From assembly GCF_004023625.1 (NCBI RefSeq), contig NZ_RPDJ01000052.1:1-50411 (forward strand): 50,411 bases of DNA, in the 5' to 3' direction. Below, piece by piece: positions 47,054 to 50,411 of the stretch. The notes under the pieces are model-generated. The model was not told the DNA's origin and searched no databases. It was given only the letters and a program-made list of their open reading frames with translations. Each line of letters begins with the position of its first letter. The stretch's first letter is position 1. The stretch is from Streptomyces cavernae (lineage in GTDB: Bacteria > Actinomycetota > Actinomycetes > Streptomycetales > Streptomycetaceae). A program made the position numbers and the translations under genes.

Positions 47054-48322
47054 ATGACACAGACGCAGCCGCCGCAGGAGACGTCAGCGCTCCCGGAGAA
47101 CTCACCTCCGCCGCCCCGAACGTCCCCCGAGTCCGCCGTGCCGGCCTCGGCCGGTCCCTCGATGGGACGCCTCGTCGGGGTGGATCTGGCCCGTGCGCTG
47201 GCGGTGTTCGGCATGTACGTCGTGCACATCGGCCCCCCGCTGTCCGCCACGACCGGCGTGGCGAGCTGGATCCGCTACATAGCGGATGGCCACTCATCGG
47301 TCCTGTTCGCCACCCTCGCCGGGTTCTCGCTGATGCTGCTCGCCGGCCGCCGCGAGCCCAAGACCGGCCTGGCGGGCCGGCAGGCGAAGGCCCGCATCGC
47401 GATCCGCGCCGCGGTCCTGCTGGCGCTGGGCACCGTGCTGGCGATGGAGTACGGGGGAGTGATCATCCTCGGCTTCTACGGGGTCTACTTCCTCCTCGCC
47501 CTGCCCCTGGTGCGACTGCGTGCCGGGACGCTCGCGATCATCGCGGCCGCGTTCGCCCTCGTCACACCGCAGTTGGCGTACGTTCTGACCTCGCTGCTGA
47601 CTTCGTCGGTCCAGGAGAGCATCAACGCCTACGACCCGCTCCGCCGCCTCAGTGAGGTGGGAGCGCTCGATCTGCTGCTCACCGGCTTCTACCCGGCGCT
47701 CACGTGGATGTCGTTCGTGATCGCCGGCATGGCGCTGGGCCGCCTCGACCTGTCCTCCGGCACCGTTCAGAAGCGCCTCGCCGCGCTCGGCGCCTCCCTC
47801 ACCGCGGCCGCCTACAGCATGTCTCTGCTGCTCGCCGGATCGGGCGCGTTGAGGAGCACGGCGGAAGACGGGTCGTCGTCCGGCGGCTCCGGTTCGATGC
47901 CCCCCGCCAGCGGTTCGATGCCCCCGGACGGGGGGTCGTTCCCCGAGATGTCCGCGTCGTTCCTGCTGAAGGCCGGGCCGCACAGCGGGACCACGTTCGA
48001 CATCATCGGCAGCGTCGGAGTCGCGATCCTCGTGATCGTGGGCGCGACGGTGGCGATGGACCGCCTGCCGCGACTGCGCCGCCTGGCGAAGCCGGTCATC
48101 GCCGTGGGCACCATGTCCCTGACCGCCTACGTCGGCCACTTCCTCGCCCAGTCCGCGCTGTCCGTGCCCGCCGGGACCGGCACCCAGCAATCATGGGTGC
48201 CGCTGATCATGTTCGTCCTCGGGGCGACCGTGTTCGCCGCGATCTGGTCCCGCTTCTTCCGCCGAGGCCCCCTGGAATACCTTCTCAACGCCGCCACCAA
48301 GCCGGCGAAGCACATCCGATGA
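47054..48322 (+). CDS. DUF418/DUF1624-like multi-pass membrane protein
   Basis: A 422-residue protein. A Pro/Ser-rich disordered start (about 1-35) is followed by RLVGVDLARALAVFGMYVVH, the R-x-x-x-x-D-x-x-R-G/A-x-A-x-x-G-M/I signature of the acyltransferase-like DUF418/heparan-acetyltransferase group, and about nine further helices. The C-terminus (MSLTAYVGHFLAQSALS, then WSRFFRRGPLEYLLNAATKP) is the standard DUF418 ending. Near residues 272-298 an extracytoplasmic loop has a repeated G-S-M-P-P-x(2)-G pattern (SGGSGSMPPASGSMPPDGGS). Probable envelope acyl-group transfer; the substrate is unknown. A truncated relative lies at 41500-41750. Confidence 0.85.
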   Translation: MTQTQPPQETSALPENSPPPPRTSPESAVPASAGPSMGRLVGVDLARALAVFGMYVVHIGPPLSATTGVASWIRYIADGHSSVLFATLAGFSLMLLAGRREPKTGLAGRQAKARIAIRAAVLLALGTVLAMEYGGVIILGFYGVYFLLALPLVRLRAGTLAIIAAAFALVTPQLAYVLTSLLTSSVQESINAYDPLRRLSEVGALDLLLTGFYPALTWMSFVIAGMALGRLDLSSGTVQKRLAALGASLTAAAYSMSLLLAGSGALRSTAEDGSSSGGSGSMPPASGSMPPDGGSFPEMSASFLLKAGPHSGTTFDIIGSVGVAILVIVGATVAMDRLPRLRRLAKPVIAVGTMSLTAYVGHFLAQSALSVPAGTGTQQSWVPLIMFVLGATVFAAIWSRFFRRGPLEYLLNAATKPAKHIR

Positions 48323-48328
48323 GACCCG

Positions 48329-48362
48329 GCCGGGGTGGGACGCCCCCTCGCTCCACCCCGGC
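48329..48362 (+). terminator. Terminator of the DUF418-like gene
   Basis: GCCGGGGTGG (48329-48338) pairs perfectly with CCACCCCGGC (48353-48362), with a 14-base loop, immediately after the stop codon at 48322. Confidence 0.75.
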
Positions 48363-48554
48363 ACCGAGATGCCCGAGCAGTTCCTCATCCCTTCCCAGAC
48401 TCCGACTTCGAGCCCCTGTCGGCCCTTGACAGGACGGCACTGCGCGCCCTGAAAAGCGCCGCACCGACATGGAGCCCTCGATCTCACTGCCGAGCGGCTG
48501 CGCCACCTCCAAGACGCCTTCGCATCTCCACCAGCACCGACGGCACGAACTTTC

Positions 48555-49033
48555 ACCCAGGTCGCCTCCGGCACATGGGCCGGCAACCAGACCCTCAAGG
48601 TGGCCGAATGGCCCGCCCGGAACGTCGGCTTCGTGCGGCACAGCGGCAAGTCCGCCGACGTGGAGCGCGGGGGCACGGCGAACCGCACCAACGTCCTGCA
48701 GCGGCCCTGTCTCAACAAGGCGAACGAGAAGTGGACCTTCTCCAAGACCGGCGACGGCTAATACGAGATCAAGGGTCTGGGCAGCGGCAAGCTCCTGGAG
48801 GCCGCGGGTCTCTCCCGCGCCGACGGCGGCAACGTGGCCATCTGGGGGGACGCCAACGCCGCCAGCAGCACTGGCCCTTCACGCCCACGGGTGACGGCTA
48901 CTACTTCCTCAACAACCGCTACAGCGGGCTCTGCCTCGCCGTCGACGAGGGCAGCACCGCCGACGGAGTCAACATCGAGCAACAGCCGTACCCGTCACTG
49001 ACGCGGCAGCATCGGCAGATCATCGCCGTCTGA
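48555..49033 (+). pseudogene. Ricin-type beta-trefoil lectin domain remnant
   Basis: Reading VASGTWAGNQTLKVAEWPAR, then VLQRPCLNKANEKWTFSKTG and DG, the frame meets an in-frame TAA at 48759-48761. It then goes on YEIKGLGSGKLLEAAGLSRA, DGGNVAIWGDAN. After a frame change near 48868 it continues QHWPFTPTGDGYYFLNNRYS, GLCLAVDEGSTADGVNIEQQ. The L-x-x-x-G-L/S-x-x-D-G-x-x-V-x-x-W repeats with Q-x-W ends are those of RICIN/CBM13 lectin domains, normally the carbohydrate-binding tail of secreted hydrolases. With a stop, a frame change and no catalytic domain, this is a pseudogene. Confidence 0.75.
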
Positions 49034-49478
49034 CGATCCCGACGACGGTCGTCGCCTCTACCGACGCCCGCCGCTGGTGCCGATGCGGGGCCGTGCGGGC
49101 GTCCGCTCGCACGGCCCGGCGCGCGTTCGGTGGGGGTGGGGGATCACCGCAGGCGGTCCGGGCCCGGGCACCGGCCGCTGGACGAAGCGCAGGTGGCGCA
49201 GTTCCGGGACGGCGCCAGACGGGCGACCACGGCCCCGGCTCGCTGCGGTGGCACGGACCGCACCGCGTGGCGGTCTGCCCGTCCACCGGTCTGCCACCAA
49301 CTCGTCGCCGGTCTCCCCATACGGCGCGCCCAGCAGGGTGCCCCGGTTCTCGTTCGTCACACGACGCCTCTTGGGCAGCCCCTGCTCCTCTCGGATGCAG
49401 TGGTGCCGACCACCGGTGGGCGGCATAGCGGCTCAGGTACGGGGCTCGGGGCCTGGGCGCCACCCGCACGGAGGTGCG
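49034..49478. other. Stretch with no recognisable gene
   Basis: Frames are open on both strands because of GC content, but none shows a family. A minus-strand segment (RVTNENRGTLLGAPYGETGD around 49365-49300) has protein-like composition and could be a relic. Confidence 0.35.
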
Positions 49479-49614
49479 TCATCCCCCGGAACCGGAAGCC
49501 TCCGGGAAGAAGTCGGCACCCTGGACGTAAGCCATCGCCTCCGCCTACTTCGGGTCGCCCATACGGCGTTCCATCTCCTCCGGGCTGACGTCCTCCACCC
49601 GCGTCTTGTGGAGG
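49479..49614 (-). pseudogene. Unrecognised gene C-terminal relic with in-frame stop
   Basis: The minus strand reads LHKTRVEDVSPEEMERRMGD and PK, then an in-frame stop, then AEAMAYVQGADFFPEASGSG and a second stop. Continuity of sense across the first stop indicates a decayed coding end. The family is not identified. Confidence 0.35.
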
Positions 49615-49750
49615 TGACGTGTTGTGCGAGATCTCTGTCTGGGCCATGCGCCCAAGGTGGCCGTTCCGGATGCTGTCACGCGTCTGCCGAGCTTGGTCAC
49701 GTCCGCTGGAGTGGTGTATCGACGGCCACTCGGTGATCTCGTTTTGAAGG

Positions 49751-50411
49751 CTATGCGGTGAGTTCGGTGGGCAGGACGGTCTCGTCGGTTTCTGACTCGA
49801 TCGGGTGTAGACGGGCTTTGGTGAGTAGCTCACGGCCCATGTAGCGACGGGCCTCGGTCCACTCGTCGTTCTGCTCGGCCAGGACCGCGCCGACGAGCCG
49901 GATCACGGCGGTGCGGTCGGGGAAGATGCCGACCACGTCGGTGCGGCGTCTGATCTCCTTGTTCAGCCGCTCCTGCGGATTGTTCGACCAGATCTGCCGC
50001 CAGATCTCACGCGGGAAGGCAGTGAAGGCCAGCAGATCGTGCTGAGCGGCGTCCAAGTGGGCCGCGGCTTTGGGGAACTTGGCCTCCAGTGCGTCCAGGA
50101 CGTGGGTCATCTGGGCCTTCACCGCGTCGGTGTCGGGTTGTTCGAAAACGGTCCGCAGCAGCGTGGCCACCCAGGGCTGGGCCGATTTCGGAACCTGGCT
50201 CAGCAGGTTGCGGGCGTAGTGCGTGCGACAGCGCTGCCAGGACGCGCCGGGCAGCACGGCGCCGATGGCGTCGACCAGGCCGGCGTGGGCGTCGGAGACG
50301 ACCAGCTGGACACCGGACAGGCCGCGGGCGATCAGCGAGCGCAGAAACGCCAGCCAGCCGGCGCCGTCCTCGGCGGTGGCGACGTCCAGTCCGAGGATCT
50401 CGCGGTGGCCG
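49751..50411 (-). CDS. IS256-family (mutator) transposase, partial at window edge
   Basis: The minus-strand frame enters from the right edge and ends at the TAG at 49751. It shows GWLAFLRSLIARGLSGVQLV and VSDAHAGLVDAIGAVLPGAS (second catalytic Asp in SDAHAG), WQRCRTHYARNLLSQVPKSA, the SNNPQERLNKEIRRRTDVVG block with the final Glu, and IFPDRTAVIRLVGAVLAEQN. These are diagnostic for IS256 transposases. The visible 220 residues are uninterrupted, so the copy may be active. The DNA just below its stop (about 49690-49745) presumably holds the element's terminal repeat, which cannot be confirmed without the other end. Confidence 0.9.
   Translation of the reverse strand, partial: GHREILGLDVATAEDGAGWLAFLRSLIARGLSGVQLVVSDAHAGLVDAIGAVLPGASWQRCRTHYARNLLSQVPKSAQPWVATLLRTVFEQPDTDAVKAQMTHVLDALEAKFPKAAAHLDAAQHDLLAFTAFPREIWRQIWSNNPQERLNKEIRRRTDVVGIFPDRTAVIRLVGAVLAEQNDEWTEARRYMGRELLTKARLHPIESETDETVLPTELTA

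Noticed and set aside
1..50411. tRNA, rRNA, CRISPR array, riboswitch or phage attachment site
   Set aside because: Scanning by eye showed no cloverleaf-like CCA-ended arms, no spaced repeats and no integrase next to a tRNA; short or diverged examples could be missed.

Overview
The window is high-GC actinobacterial DNA whose gene families and codon use are typical of Streptomyces: SigE-type ECF sigma factors, LysR and MarR regulators, peptidoglycan-binding efflux adaptors, ANTAR, DUF6086 and DUF6624 families, and many four-base start/stop overlaps. Transposase remnants of several families (IS630 twice, IS110, IS982-like, ISAs1, IS5, IS256), frameshifted genes and internal duplications point to an accessory, probably chromosome-arm, region. 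I see no rRNA, tRNA or CRISPR array.

Layout. 0-3.2 kb: an IS630 remnant, a marR-SDR pair with a near-leaderless promoter, an IS110 remnant, and a broken copy (copy A) of a sigma/anti-sigma block. 3.2-10.5 kb (minus strand): a tightly packed oxidative/hydrolytic operon (flavin monooxygenase, CocE-type hydrolase, NTF2-like, NIPSNAP, acetamidase/formamidase, PPOX flavoprotein, VanB-type reductase, DedA), divergent from a LysR regulator at 10555. 11.5-13.3 kb: decayed genes (mosaic ORF, SMP-30-like, DUF1772-like) ending in a perfect 16-bp hairpin. 13.3-15.7 kb: NAD(P)-binding protein, LysR and an inositol-monophosphatase-like protein lacking a key metal ligand.

16.1-22.6 kb: a minus-strand lipoprotein / adaptor / ABC ATPase / permease operon divergent from an OmpR-type response regulator and sensor kinase. 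23.1-25.0 kb: TauE/SafE exporter and LysR. 25.1-27.8 kb: transposase remnants and the intact copy B of the two-sigma plus anti-sigma-like operon. 28.1-32.6 kb: a second, paralogous lipoprotein / adaptor / ATPase / permease operon, with no kinase. 32.8-36.1 kb: ISAs1 remnant, XRE regulator, NTF2-like gene, IS5 element with a -1 frameshift signal, DUF6086 gene, AraC remnant.

36.1-41.3 kb: a zinc-import locus (aztA divergent from aztB, an AztD-like gene, aztC and a second AztD-like gene), with a Zur-like box lying across the shared promoter and a strong terminator at the end. 41.3-41.8 kb: remnants of two genes whose relatives lie at 45.4 and 47.05 kb. 42.2-44.0 kb: NarL-type two-component pair. 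44.1-50.4 kb: a decaying tract (DUF6624, ANTAR, ABC NBD and ricin-lectin pseudogenes) with an intact DUF418-like membrane protein, ending in an IS256 transposase that runs off the right edge.

The best candidates for under-described biology are the two lipoprotein-adaptor-MacB tetrads, whose lipoproteins share a four-cysteine pattern (one set next to a kinase whose sensor domain also has four cysteines), the duplicated AztD arrangement with its compact Zur/leaderless divergent promoter, and the 3.2-10.5 kb operon.
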